Shown here: one piece after another, positions 9,995-21,679 of the stretch
Layout: every line of letters begins with the position of its first letter
How positions within the stretch are numbered: the stretch's first letter is position 1
Assembly (NCBI GenBank): GCA_018398765.1
Contig: JAHBMJ010001456.1
Location: 1-30,502, forward strand
DNA length: 30,502 nucleotides
DNA from: Chromera velia
Lineage: Eukaryota; Sar; Chromeraceae
Direction of reading: 5' to 3'
The notes under the pieces: generated by a model
Told to the model about the DNA's origin: nothing
The model's database searches: none
Seen by the model: only the letters and a program-made list of their open reading frames with translations
Program-made: the position numbers and the translations under genes

Positions 9995-12660
9995 CGCACG
10001 AAGAGGTGCGAGCGGGCTGCTCAACAACAAACCAGCCAAGGAAAGGTAGATGCAAGACAATAGCGGAAAGAGACATGAGAAGCGTCCCTCCCCCCCCCTC
10101 CCCTTCTTCTGGATGGACCAACGGACCTTCTCGTTGAGAGTTCGACCAGAGGGAGGAACCTCTTTTCTCCTCTGTGGAGCCGTGCGACTGTGAGCATGAC
10201 TGCACAGAGCTGCATAGGGAGGAGGGCGGGGAGGAGAGGGGACATGAAGCAAAGAACGATGCAGCACGGTGAAGCAGAGAGGGAAAGAGAGAAGGAGGAA
10301 GAGAACGTTTCAATGAGTGAAGAAGGGAAGGACGTTCAGAGCACAGATGCGCAGGCAGGCAGGCTGGCTGAGGAAGATGGAGACGGTTTGACTCACAGAC
10401 AGAGACGGGAAGGAAACGAGAAGAAAGAAAAAAAGGTTTATTCGTGAAGGAAGAGATAGAGCGTACAACCCTTGACAACAGCCGCTTTCCCCCATACTGA
10501 CAAGACCTGCAGATCTGCTCATCTGCCCACTGAAAGACAGACAGACAGACAGACAGCCAGACAGCCAGCCAGCCAGCCAGACAGACAGACAGCCAGACAG
10601 ACAGACCTGTTGAGGGTCGAGTGTGAGGAGTGCGAGAGGGTCTTCCAGCCTCCCGAGAAGGACGGAGGCCAGGTCGGAAAAGTAGGGCGCAAAGCTGTCA
10701 AATTTCAGCTGCACACACAGAGAAAACGTGCAATTGCAAACCCAGCGAACACCATGAACGGAGGTTTAGACAGAAATCGAGAGTGACATTTTCACGACAT
10801 GCAGAGAGCTTTGGTGTTTTCGATAAGCATTCGAAGGCGCACACCACAGCTTCTACCGTGTTCACGCGAGAGGGGAAATCAGAGAAAACAGACAGACACA
10901 ACCACAGGACGGCAGGCAAACAGGCAAAGACAGAAAAAAGAAACAGAGGATCCAGAGATGAAACATTGAGATTCACCGACTCACCAACTGCAGACTGTCT
11001 GCAAGCATTGCCACCTGTCCCGCAGTCATCTCGCTCATCTGTGGCTGGGCAGTCTCATACGTTGCTGCTGTGTCTTCTGCCCCCCCTGTCTCCCTCGTGT
11101 TTTCTTGGCCGAGTTCTCCTCCCTCTCTGCTCGCAATTGCCGATTTTTCACTCGGAGTCATCCGCACAAAATCCCGGGGCCTGCCGAAGCCCTCCTGATA
11201 GTCCGGCTCTCTGAACAGGTCGTCAAACGACGTGGCCGTCTCTGTCAGGTGTCTCACCTGCTGAGAGACTGACTCGCGAACTTTGACCACAGGGGGCGCT
11301 TCCGCTGTCCGGTTGGGGACGCGAAGAATCTGCGCGGCGCTGTCCGTCTCGCCGATCGCGACTGCCATCATGAAACTCCGCCAATTCGCAATTGCGTGCG
11401 TCGACAGCGTCTTGAAGAAAGTGATGTGCTCCCACTGAAGGAGTGCATACGCGCGTGCAAGTTTGACGGCCTCTAAGGGGGTGAGTTCTAAACGCTCGAG
11501 CCTCGGGTGGAGGACCCTGAAGAGGGCGGGGAAGGGCACAGAGGAAGAATAGCTTCTTAGGGAAGGGGGTGTGCTTCAACGAGGAGAGTCCGAGCTAAAT
11601 TCTGGAAAGAAGGAGGGACGGAAAGAATAGAAACAGGGGCAGGAGGGACAGGGAGGGAGGCACAAGTTTTCTTTCCTTTGCATGCACATGAGTAGGAGGT
11701 GAGCTATCAGAGATTATTCACGAAAGCCAATGGGCCGATGAGGAGTCAACAACCAGAAAAAAGGTACGATTAAAGCCTGGCTATGTCATCCCCTCCCCCC
11801 CCACTCACCTCCCAGCGCATCGAAGAAGATCCTCATCCCTCACCTGCATGCAGGCATGCATGCTTGTCAACAAAAGCAATGGGAAGCTGAGAAAAGACGG
11901 GGAAAGGGGGAGAAGGCGAGTTCAAATTGAAGGGAGGCATCGGAGCACCTAGACTGTCAGGAGACGGAGGCGTAGACGGATAAGAAAGGAGATGGCTGCA
12001 CTGACGGACCTCCAACAAAGCGAAGGAATGGACAATGTCGATCAGGTCGCTGCTTTCAAATTCTGGTCCCTCCTCTATAACGAGCTCCACAATCTCACCT
12101 AGTAACCGAGTATTGCTTGTACGCAGACCGGCTAGACAGGTGACCAGCCTGGCCACGTCTGGCTTGGGCATCTGCAAGACGCCGTCTCTCCATACACTCA
12201 CGAGACGCTCCAAAAGGTTTTCGTCTCTGTGCCCGATTTTTCTGAGCGACTCCGCGAGGCTGAGGAGACTGAGCGCCCCTGCAGATTCTACTAGAGGGGA
12301 TACAGATGCAAAGAACTTATCCCAGAAGGAGAGCACAGAGAAGCCCTTCGAGGAAAGAACCTCAGCCACCTCCTCCATGTGGTGCGCTTCCACCACACCC
12401 CCCTTCAGAAGCTCGCTTGCATAGAGACGCCACAAGGGTTCGCTCCCAGAGCTGAAGGGGGGGAAGTGGGCCCTTACAAAGGCGAGAGACCTTGATAAGT
12501 TTTCTATTTCTGTGAAAGCGCTTTGAGCAAACGCAAATTGTTGCGGCAGTCTGTCTGCTACACTGGACACTTGCCGTCTCCACAGTCTCCTCAGACTGAG
12601 GGAGGAGGGGATACGCCGATGAGCGCACCTCACACAACCAGAAGCCAGCAAAGAATGCAT
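8238..12660 (-). CDS. Heptatricopeptide-repeat (FASTK/RAP-type) protein, probably mitochondrial
   Basis: Eight predicted exons in coding order: 12002-12660, 10985-11516, 10607-10708, 10127-10209, 9369-9668, 9022-9118, 8680-8727 and 8238-8444. They sum to 2028 nt (675 residues) with consistent phases. The start at 12660 gives an N-terminus rich in Arg/Ser and lacking acids (MHSLLASGCVRCAHRRIPSS), typical of a mitochondrial targeting peptide. The body repeats a helical pattern: DLIDIVHSFALLEV, LELTPLEAVKLARAYALLQ, LDPQQLCAVMLTVARL, LPSLCSALRSMAYL. These resemble the ~37-residue helical repeats of FASTK and RAP proteins, which bind organellar RNA. No RAP domain is visible at the C-terminus. Exon 7 is only 48 nt. 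The first intron is least certain: its donor region (12002-12010) and acceptor (11517, or further upstream, where FPALFR would fit the repeat) have alternatives. It is transcribed divergently from the ankyrin gene. Function is inferred from fold only. Confidence 0.65.
8478..8531. repeat. Compound (CA)n-(GA)n microsatellite
   Basis: A CA run is followed by AATC and a GA run. It lies in the last predicted intron of the HPR gene, just before the final exon on the minus strand. Confidence 0.9.
9889..9991. repeat. Compound (GC)/(AC)n/(AT)n microsatellite
   Basis: GCGCGC, then a long AC run, then two AT runs separated by GCATA. The alternating AT blocks are self-complementary and could extrude. 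The tract lies in an intron of the HPR gene. Confidence 0.9.
10539..10606. repeat. (CAGA)n/(CAGC)n tetranucleotide repeat
   Basis: Interspersed CAGA and CAGC units abut the predicted donor of the 10607-10708 exon (minus strand), so the donor GTCTGT is itself part of the repeat on the coding strand. Confidence 0.85.
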
Positions 12661-13242
12661 CGCTATCAGACAGAATGACCAACCATACTGAGCTCGTGTC
12701 ACGAGTCGTGTAACCTTGAAGCAGACAGAATCCTGTCCGATGTTACCAGCACAGTCAGACTGACTATAGCTGTGACATTCTGTCACTGACATGCACAGAT
12801 CCGCAGGCGCATACGCCACGGTCCCGCGCGGATGCGCATGCATGCGAATTGTGCGTGAGGTTTTGTCAAAATGTCTGACCTTGATTCAAGTTCAATCATG
12901 CATGCAGAACCTTAATTTGCATGCACGACTTTGCAGGCCAAGTACAACTGCAGGCGACACGCTCTCCGAACTTTCATCTCTCACACAGAGTAAGCAATGC
13001 CAGGGCAGTGCAGAAAGCTGTCCATGACTTTGCTCAGTGAGGAAATTAACAGGGTCTTCCTGCATCGATGCAGAAAGGCATGTGTGCTTCCTTGTAAGTG
13101 CCCCTAGGCATGCACATGTCTTCAAAGAACTGAGACTCATACAGCGAGACGAGCGCCACAATTGATCCACTCTTATTTCTGCTGGGCTTTGACGCTACAG
13201 GACCAGAGGCGATTCCCTTGGTCTTCCTTTTGAGAGAAGAAG
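12661..13242. promoter_or_regulatory. Divergent promoter region between HPR and ankyrin genes
   Basis: The predicted start codons at 12660 (-) and 13243 (+) face away from each other across 582 bases. TGCATGCA occurs at 12899-12906 and 12918-12925, and TGCATGC at 12839-12845. This palindrome is a known binding motif type for apicomplexan AP2 factors such as Plasmodium AP2-EXP. Use by this organism is inference, and untranslated exons may also lie here. No TATA box is evident. Confidence 0.4.
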
Positions 13243-14995
13243 ATGTCTGGAGGAAGTCCTTTCAAGCTCACACCGGTGAGGAACACCTGTAGACAGGGTG
13301 CGGCTTTGCGTGCGCGTGCGTCACCAAGGGTTTTGTGTACAGAAAGTCAGGTGCAAGAGAGGCAGCGAGGCCTCAGTTGTCCTGGTGGACTTGTCTGAAA
13401 ATATCAAAAGGAAAGGGTTGAGCACGTACATGTGCATGTTAGGTTTGATGTACGCACATTCTCTTACCGGTAAGGTCACGCTGAAGCAAAAACAGTACGT
13501 TTTTCGTCTGTAGATGACTTCAGATGACATTGACGCTGTTTTCGAAGAGCAGCCTTGTTTTTCAGAGCCAACGCTTCGTTGCATGACTTAAAAGCAGACT
13601 TGCATGCGTTCTCGAAAAAAAAAGGTGATCTGAAAATTAGCACCCCTTTTCTTTACTCATTCTGCAGGCAATTCTTCTCAATGTGCGAAAATTTCGCCCG
13701 GTCCGTTTAAATTCTTCCTCATTGACCAGGTGACGGATTTGTTTGTCACCTAGATTTCTCATACCTCTACTGACTCACTTAATTGTCTCTTTCGTGACCT
13801 CTTCCTCCCCCCTCTTCTTCCCTTTTTCAGCCCCCCCCCACTTTCCTTCCCCTCCGCATTTCCCTTCTCAGTGCGTTTCCTCCTTTTCTTCTTCCATGCC
13901 CGACATGCACTGCGTGCAGGTGGATGCAGATGCCCTGAGGAGTGCGTTTCTGCTGATGGATGAGGGAAAGGACCCCCACTCCCTCTTCTTCCTCCTCAGG
14001 CTGGGGGCAGACGTCGACGGCATCGCTTCTCAGGTCAGGGAGGGAGGTCGGTACCAGGATGGATGTGCATATAAGCATGCATGCATGCGGGCGTGTGAAA
14101 ACATCGATCGATACACCAAAGAAAATATGGGTCGTGCAGGTGCGAGTATTGACTTCCCGTTGCGTTAGTGCTGCCGCTCTCAAGTTTCGCACATTTCCCG
14201 AACTTTGGCAGCTTTCTGTTTGATTTCAATCCTTCTGGTCTCTTGGAGTGGAGGGTTCTGGTCCAAGTAACTCTGGATTTTTTTTGGCTGCATGATTTGC
14301 TGACGAGTCTGTCAGTAGCACGGATCTCCTCCCTGAAGAAAGAAGCAAAGCCCAGATGCGTCAAAAAGAGAGTTGGACCGATCTGCTTGTCCACAAATTG
14401 AGCTCCCTTGTATGTGTGCACTTATCCCTTCAGGGCCCAACGTTCGTATTGATGATGGCATCAAAGAAGGGGAACCTGGGGGCAATGAGACAGCTGTTGC
14501 GGTTTGGGGCATCAGTCAACATGAAGGACCCGGTTGGTTGGTCTCTTTCTTTTCTTCTTTTCTTTTGTCTTCTCTTACGCTTTTGATTGAAATGAATGGA
14601 GGGAGCTACATCGGTGTATGGACTCCGCGTGTACATGTCTCTCGTTCTTTCCGGTCTGAATGGACTGAGGGTCTCTCTCGGGTTCTTTTTGCATGCCATG
14701 CTTTTCATTCAGTGGGTGGCTTTGTCCGGTCTTTTGCATTTACTCTCGCTCTATCGAGCGGCCCCGTCGTTCTTTCCTTTTTGGCTTTTGCTCCTGCCTT
14801 TTTCTAGACATGCGGTCTGACAGCAGACATGCGGCAGGGGAGAGGAAGCTAGGGCAGGACGGTTCATATTCTTGATTGGGTTTTTAGATTGCTGCAAAAA
14901 AAAAAGAAGAGAGAAGGATCGGCAAAGAGATTTCACTACAAGGCGTATGTGTGCTTGTGCGTGGTTGTTTGCCTGCTTGCGTGCATCCGTGCATG

Positions 14996-15028
<33 letters not shown>

Positions 15029-15959
15029 TCAGGAGGTTCAGGAGGGCCGAAATGCTCTGATGGGGGCAGTTGAGATGAATCAGAAGGAGGCGGCTGTGCT
15101 TCTGATTGGAGAAGGGGCAGATGTGAACTGGTGTTCGGAGGTCAGTGCGCTTCCTTGCTTTTATGCTTTCTTCCCTTCCTTCTCTCTGCGTGTCGATCCC
15201 GTTCCAAGATCACGAAGTCGAAAGAGAGATGAAAGACGTTTTCCTTGTATTCTTCTGACTCAAGGAAGTGAGGAAGAAGCAAGACCTTCTGCCTCTCCAC
15301 TGAGAGGTCTTCCCCTTTCCCCTTCTCTTCGGAGCCGGGAAAGCGAACACGGAAAGAGAGAGAAAGGGACAGCACAATTTTTGAATAGATTGGGAGGAGC
15401 GGTCCCATGTTTGCAGATGGAGAGCAAAGATGTTCAGGTCTCACGTCACTACGCCGTCCTCCCTTTCTATGCCTGGACTTGAAAAGCTCTCTTGCTCGCC
15501 CGTTTCTTTTGCACTTTCCCACCTCCCTTCTCTCCTTCCAACTGTCTGTAGCGCTTTGTGACGTGTTTTTTTGAATTCAAGTCAGGCTATTCGGTATGGT
15601 GACCGTGCTTTCCTGCAGAATAGTGAGACCCGCAACTTTCTTTTTTGAGTGCAAAAGCGTCAAAAACTTTCACAGAATGCGTCCACAGTCTGATAATCAA
15701 ATTACAGACTCCTTCAAGAAAACGCTCCTGTTGATTGATGTGTCTAGAGATTGGTAGGACTACTTGTTCATGAGTGCAGGACGGGAAAACCCCTCTGATT
15801 CTTGCCGCTTCTGCTGGTCACAAGGACCTCATGGAGCTCCTCCTCGACTCAGGAGCAGACAAGAACCTGGCAGATGCGTGTGGGGTCAGCTCGAATATAT
15901 ATTCATCCGAAGAAATATGTGGCAGACTGGATGTAAGTAATCAAGTGATTGCTGGCACA

Positions 15960-16026
<67 letters not shown>

Positions 16027-16734
16027 AGAGAGACAGAGAGGGACGAAGAGAGAGAGGGGGGCAGAGGAGACTGAAAGAGCATCCGAGAGACACTGGCTCA
16101 AATAAAGTACAGAGAGAGCTGCGGGACCTCACTGTATGAAAGAGGAAGCTTTCAATCAAAAACAGATGTAACACTGTGTTTCAGACAATGAGCGCACCCA
16201 TCTTTCCTCGCTTTGTTTATGCATGGTAAGGATGAAATTGAAGAGCCTCTTCATCGTCTCGTTCATTCGACTGCAGGGACTGTTTTACACTCCTCTCCAC
16301 TGGGCAATCTCTAAGGGCCAGACGGAATGTCTGAAGGTTCTCATTGAACGCGGAGCTGACGTCGAGGCCCGAACAGAGACGGTCAGTCGATCAGTCTGCA
16401 GAATCGTTTGTCGGTTTCATTGTTGGCATCTCTGTTCGTGAAGAAAAGAAGAGAAGGCATCAACATTTGGGTATGTGTTTGCGAGAGAGATTCTCAATCT
16501 GACTCAATCGCTTTCACGACACAACAGTGCCGCTTTTCCATTTCAGGCTCTCCCGAATGGCTCTAGATGAGTTGACTGTCTGTGCCGATCCTTGATCCAG
16601 GAGCTCAATTCGAAGGCTTCATTCGGTCTCCTGCTCTCCTTTGTATATCCCCCGGATTTGAGCGGCACAGAGGAAGGGAGAGCGAGATGGGTATTGATGC
16701 ATCTGTATAAGTTAGTGGTGATATCTGCATGCAA

Positions 16735-16780
<46 letters not shown>

Positions 16781-17217
16781 TCAAAAGAGCTAGAGGCGGG
16801 GAGAAAGATATGCGAGTTGCGTTGTTTCGTTGCGAGTCAAGGCGCGAAGTCGGCAGGCACGAAAATGCTCTTGAGTGGTGCTACCAGAGGGAACCGCACC
16901 TGACGCACGCCAGTGGTCTACGAGCACGTTCGTAGACCTTTCTTTCTTTCTTTCTTGCTTGTATGCTTTCTCTCTCTCCCCCCGTACTTCCTTCCAACAG
17001 GAGGAGCGCGTGAGTGTGTTGGAGATGGCGACTTCGAAAGGCAACAAGGAGGCGGTGGTTCGGCTGGTGGAAGCAGGGGCAGACGTACACAGACGCACAG
17101 CGGTAGGTTGACGTCAGGCAATGAATTTGATTGGGTTAAGGAAGACAGACCTGTGTGGAAGGGACCTGATGTACCCGATTTGGGGGAAGATGGAAGAAAA
17201 CAATCGGAAGAGGATGG

Positions 17218-17263
<46 letters not shown>

Positions 17264-20200
17264 GGGGCGGGGGGGGGGGAAGCCTGAATGCTGTCCTCTC
17301 CTCAACTCTTTTGTCGGCACTCAAAGTTCCCCCTGCACCCTTCTTGTCTTCTTCCCACCATGCATCATGCCCTTGTCTCTGTGTGTGTTCGTGCATGCAG
17401 AGGGACAGGACTCTGCTGATCATTGCTGCGGACATGCGCCGTACCGATGTGGCAGAGTTCTTCCTTTCGAAGGGCGTCGACGTGAATGCTCGGGACAGGG
17501 TCAGTTGAAGACAAAGGTGAAAGAACGCGAAAAAAGTATCATGATAGTTGCAGCATTCGAATGGATCTGGACGCATGGTATGGGGGGTTCGAGGAGGTTT
17601 TGATGCCGAAAACTTTTCTTCGCCCCCCCCCCCCCCCNCCGTGTGTGTGTGTGAGCGGACCCTGTACAGAGAGGTCGGACGGCCCTGAACGTCGCTGTGA
17701 CGTACGGCAAAATCGACATCGTGAGGGCACTTCTGAACGCAGGAGCGGATGCCGATTGCAGGGACAGAGAGGTCAGAGGAAGAGAACAGAGAAAGCGCAG
17801 AAAGATCACTTCACTCTGTTTTACTTTCTGACACTCACTCACTCTCTCACACACACACTATTGAATCCCATCTTTCATACAATTGGGTCCCTATTCAAAC
17901 CGGCGCTTTGTGCATATCCGATGTTTCTCTATCTATCTGCCTGCCTGTCGGTCCGTCTCTCTGCAGAAATCTCTAACCCCCTTGATGGTCGCAAGTGACA
18001 AAGGATTCGTGGAGATCGTGGAGCTCCTCCTCAACAGACGGGCAGACCTGCATGCAAAAACGCCGGTAGGTAGGTCAACTACCAGAACTCTCTTCTCTGC
18101 TGTCCGTGTGAGGATGGGCTCGGCTCATGTCATTTTCTATTCCTTCATTCTTCTTTTCCGCATCCATTTGCAATAGAGCCCTGCAGCCACTTTGTTTTTG
18201 GAAAGGAGTTTTTTTCCTTCATTATGACGTCACAATCATAAATGCGGCACGTGCAGAAAAACAGAGATGCGCACAGAGTCTGTGAACTTGCGTATTCCAT
18301 ACACGCATTGGAACTTGTTGTTCATACTTCTACGCAAACTCCGTTCTCAACACCCCCGAATGTATGGCATGCGCGCAGGACGGGCGAACAGCTTTCATGC
18401 TTGCGGTCTCCAGCCGTCGCACCGAGGTGGTCTCTCTGCTCATCGCCAGAGGCGCCAACATTCATGAGATGGACAAGGTGGGTCCGTTTTGCTTCATGGC
18501 CCTCCTTTCATTTCCGCTTTCCTGTCTTCCTCTTTTGCCTACCTGTATGGGAATCCCCTAATATGCGGCAAAAGTTGGATTCTAACAGAAAATCCCGAAT
18601 AAATTAGGAAAAAATACAAAGTCATCTTCCAACATTAAACTCAAGTAAAGCCTAGGCATGGTCCTAGGCACGGTCTTTAGTTAGTTGCTTAATTTAATTT
18701 ATAATCTTGTGGAGAACTAAGAAGAACTAACTCACTAATAATATGGCCACCATCGAAGGGCCCTCCGAGAGCGCAGTGAAATTCATCAACGGGCACGCTG
18801 AACCCGTTGACAGACACCGCAGAGTCCGAATGAACAAAGCTGTGCATGTTTGCTGCAAGCAACTGATGGTTTCGTCCTCCCGGATTCCTTCGAATCACCC
18901 ATGCCTTCACGAAGATAAATTCCCTTCCTTCTTTTTTCTTCTGGCTCTCTGTTTCCAGATGCGCAGGACTGCTCTGTACCTTGCAATCGAGGCAAACCAG
19001 GCAGAGATCGTCAAGATCCTCATCGACAACGGAGCAGACGTCAACGCTCCGTCGGGCTTCGCGGTCAGTCGGTCCGTGTGCCGATAGAGTCACTGGAGAG
19101 AAGGAGACGGCATCAGAGCAGAGCAGAGCAGAACAAAGAGGCAGCTCACAGTCGCCACACAAGATTGTATGGTGATTACATAGTTTAGTCACGTCACTTA
19201 TCCGTAACGTGTGTCTGAATATGCAACTCCAATGGAAAACCAAACCATGAACAAGACAGCTCTGAAGGATCGTTTGTCAGGGCCGAAAGAACTTTGAGCT
19301 GCCTCTTACTCACGTTTCTGCCGCACGCCGATTTGATCCCAAAACATCATGATCATGTCGATCTATCTGCCTGCATGTCTATCTGCGTGACTGCATGATG
19401 AGTGAGTGCATGAGTGCAGTCCTCTGCCCCCCCCCTCGTTCATGCCGCCACAAAGGGAATGGCAGGAGCTGCGGAGTTTCTCGTCAAGGCAGGGGCAGAC
19501 ATCAACGCGACAGACAGGGTGCGTTCGTTCGTTCGTTTTTTCATTCAGGAGAGAAGGGGGGTCTGGGTGGAAGAGAAGAGACCGAATCAGACCGTGCAGT
19601 CCCGGGGAAAAACAACAGACGATCGATTGATGCCCAAGTCTCTGGAAAGGCATGTGCATACCATTAGCCTGCAGGAGGGAGAAAACATACGGGAGATTCA
19701 GAGAGAGAGAAGATACATGTTCTTCGGACGATGTCCCTCCCTCACTGCAGGACCATAGAACGGCTCTGATGCTGGCCGTCTGGTATCGCCACGTTGATGT
19801 GGTGGAGGCTCTCATCTCTCTGGGGGCCCGTGCTGATCTGAGAGATCGGGTGGGTGGGTGGGTGGGTGGGCGGGTGGGGGAAATTGGTGATCAGAATTTC
19901 ATTCGTTTTCACCAGGCAGTGTTTTGCTTAATTCAAGAGCACGCACACGGACAGAGCTCATGCAACTGTGTGACGACAGAAATCAGGCGACGCTCTCGTC
20001 ACTGTGCCAAGAACCTTTGCGGTACAGTTTCCTACCATGTAATTGGATTTTCTTTTAGGAGCTCAAAACACATTTAATTGACCAAACATATCTGTTCACT
20101 TCGGAGGTCATGCTCGTGCATGTATCTCTGAATTCAAACTGTTGCATGGAGAAATGCAGGGTGTCGTGGTAAACCTGGTGGCTGATACGCAACGCCCTTT

Positions 20201-20389
20201 CCATTCACCGCATGTTTTCATCATTGACATTCATTACAGGACGGGAAGACAGCTCTGGCGATTGCCGAGGAAGCAGGTCACCTGGATATTGTAGAATTCT
20301 TTCAAGCGAGGGGCCTTGCTCAAAAGCGGCTTGTAGGCATCTGCTTTGATCACAAGAAGGGAGTGCAGGGAATCACAAAAGAAAATTGA
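13243..20389 (+). CDS. Ankyrin-repeat protein, one repeat per exon (17 exons)
   Basis: Exons: 13243-13275, 13343-13469, 13668-13729, 13920-14033, 14434-14532, 15042-15140, 15780-15884, 16277-16381, 17001-17102, 17401-17499, 17670-17771, 17967-18065, 18379-18477, 18959-19063, 19420-19518, 19751-19849 and 20240-20389. The total is 1698 nt, 565 residues, ending TGA. Exons 5-17 each encode one ankyrin repeat (for example DGKTPLILAASAGHKDLMEL, continuing to DSGADKN); exon 4 is a degenerate one (RLGADVDG). Repeat exons 5-16 are 99, 102 or 105 nt, and every intron from exon 3 on is phase 0, so single exons could be skipped without frameshift. Exons 1-3 are less certain but phases agree (0, 1, 0). 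No transmembrane segment or enzyme domain is seen. Ankyrin arrays bind proteins; the partner is unknown. The last exon carries a short basic tail after the repeat. Confidence 0.85.
14999..15026. repeat. (GT)n microsatellite next to an acceptor
   Basis: A GT run sits directly upstream of the ATTCAG/GTTCAG acceptors of ankyrin exon 6, in the place where a pyrimidine tract would be expected. Confidence 0.9.
15959..16026. repeat. Compound (AC)n-(AG)n microsatellite
   Basis: A CA run passes directly into a GA run inside the intron after ankyrin exon 7. The layout is the same as at 8478-8531. Confidence 0.9.
16737..16781. repeat. Compound (GT)n-(GA)n microsatellite
   Basis: A GT run is followed by a GA run in the intron between ankyrin exons 8 and 9. 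Confidence 0.9.
17220..17261. repeat. (AC)n microsatellite
   Basis: A CA run followed by a G-rich stretch, in the intron after ankyrin exon 9. Confidence 0.9.
17622..17652. repeat. Poly-C run with N, followed by (GT)n
   Basis: A long C homopolymer contains an N at 17638 and is followed by a GT run, 17 bases before the acceptor of ankyrin exon 11. The length here is unreliable. Confidence 0.9.
18555..18745. other. AT-rich segment inside an ankyrin-gene intron
   Basis: The intron between ankyrin exons 13 and 14 changes from GC-balanced to A/T-rich sequence over about 190 bases, then returns to normal. It includes an inverted CCTAGGCATGGTCCTAGGCA motif. It could be a small inserted element, but no terminal repeats or target duplication were identified. 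Confidence 0.35.
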
Positions 20390-21679
20390 ACTCCAAAGAA
20401 CTTTTGAGGGAACAGTTAGACTCAGGTTGCCCGTGATGCGAAAGCACTTTTTTTTAAATGTATCTCATGAATTGTCTTCACATGCATGCATACATACAAG
20501 CTAACGTCGAAGTCATAACGATTTGGACTAAGTTTTGAAAAATTCAATGAAAATAAAAAAAAATAAAAGATTTTTTTTTTTGAAGTGTGATTGTCAGTGT
20601 TAAAAAACATTAAAGTGAAATTTATGAGAGAGTGGGCTGGTAAGCCCATTGAAAATCCTCGGTCTTATGAAAATAAGATTGATCTAGAGTTTTGCTGTAT
20701 TTTGCTGGCAGCGTAGCTAGTAGTATTGAATGCTAGATAGACGGTCATAGAGACGGTTGGAATATAGGAATCTTATATAAACCTATATAGTTATAATTAG
20801 TTATAATTAAAGTATACATGAATATCATGCATTATATGTTTTACGTATACCTATGGCTATCTGAGTCTAGATCTGAGTCTAGCTCTTTGGTTGTTTAGAC
20901 AACTGTTTAGATAGTTTAGTATTTTGAGCGTTGTAGAGCGCAGTAGTAAAATTGAGCTTTTAACAATTTTTTATATCAAAGACAAATAAAGATTATAAAA
21001 TGTTTGTTCTAGTATTTGTTCGTTTACATGTCTAGCTCGAGCCTCTATATAGCTATGCAGGAAATACTAGGTTAGCTTGAGCCTATATGGTTCACCAGCT
21101 TTAACCTTATACATCATCATCATCATCATAGGCTCTGAATGCAACTTTTTGTATGATTTAAATTTTAAATCATCATCATTATCATATTTAATACGCCATC
21201 GCCATCGGCCTACAACTTTGTGGACCCACAAAGTACCACAAAGTTATAGTGATACCGTAATATTTTTTAAACACTATATCTTGACTGGCCGGCCATTAAT
21301 AGGCCCGTTATCCCAGGTCATATTTAGATAACTGGCACGCAGGTCTAGGGCTCCGGCCCCAAACACAATATAATCTTATAATCCTGTGTTTTTATAATTG
21401 ACGCGAACCATATAGATATTTCCACACTTATTAATTTAGATCAAACCCGATCTCGAGTTTAAATTAAAGCCATCTCTTATAGCTTTACTCTAGTGGTAGT
21501 ACTAGATTATCGACGCAGAAACATTGTAACCTAGATTGTAACTCGTCATTATCATAGTAACTGATATTAAATGAAGGAACATTGAAAAACTATGTAGTAT
21601 GTATGACTCTGTCATTAATAGCTAGATTCATAGTCATTGATTCATAAAATATCATCACCATTCCGATTAAGTGATTCGA
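20390..21679. other. AT-rich intergenic region between convergent genes
   Basis: No gene is seen. Composition is strongly A/T-rich from about 20430, with an A run and T run near 20553-20581, ATC trinucleotides near 21114-21129, and repeated short motifs such as TTATAATTAGTTATAATTA and CTAGATCTGAGTCTAG. The ankyrin gene (+) and LRR gene (-) both end against this region. It may hold decayed transposon sequence, but none is recognisable. Confidence 0.5.

Noticed and set aside
9786-10478. Minus-strand ORF of 230 codons with YIYIYI and VCVCVC runs
   Set aside because: It is mainly translated microsatellite. Only 10127-10209 inside this area is used, and in another frame.
10440-10530. Possible extra HPR exon (VLSVWGKAAVVKG reading)
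   Set aside because: The direct join 10607 to 10209 is phase 0 and gives a better repeat (LDPQQLCAVML). The extra segment lacks a good donor.
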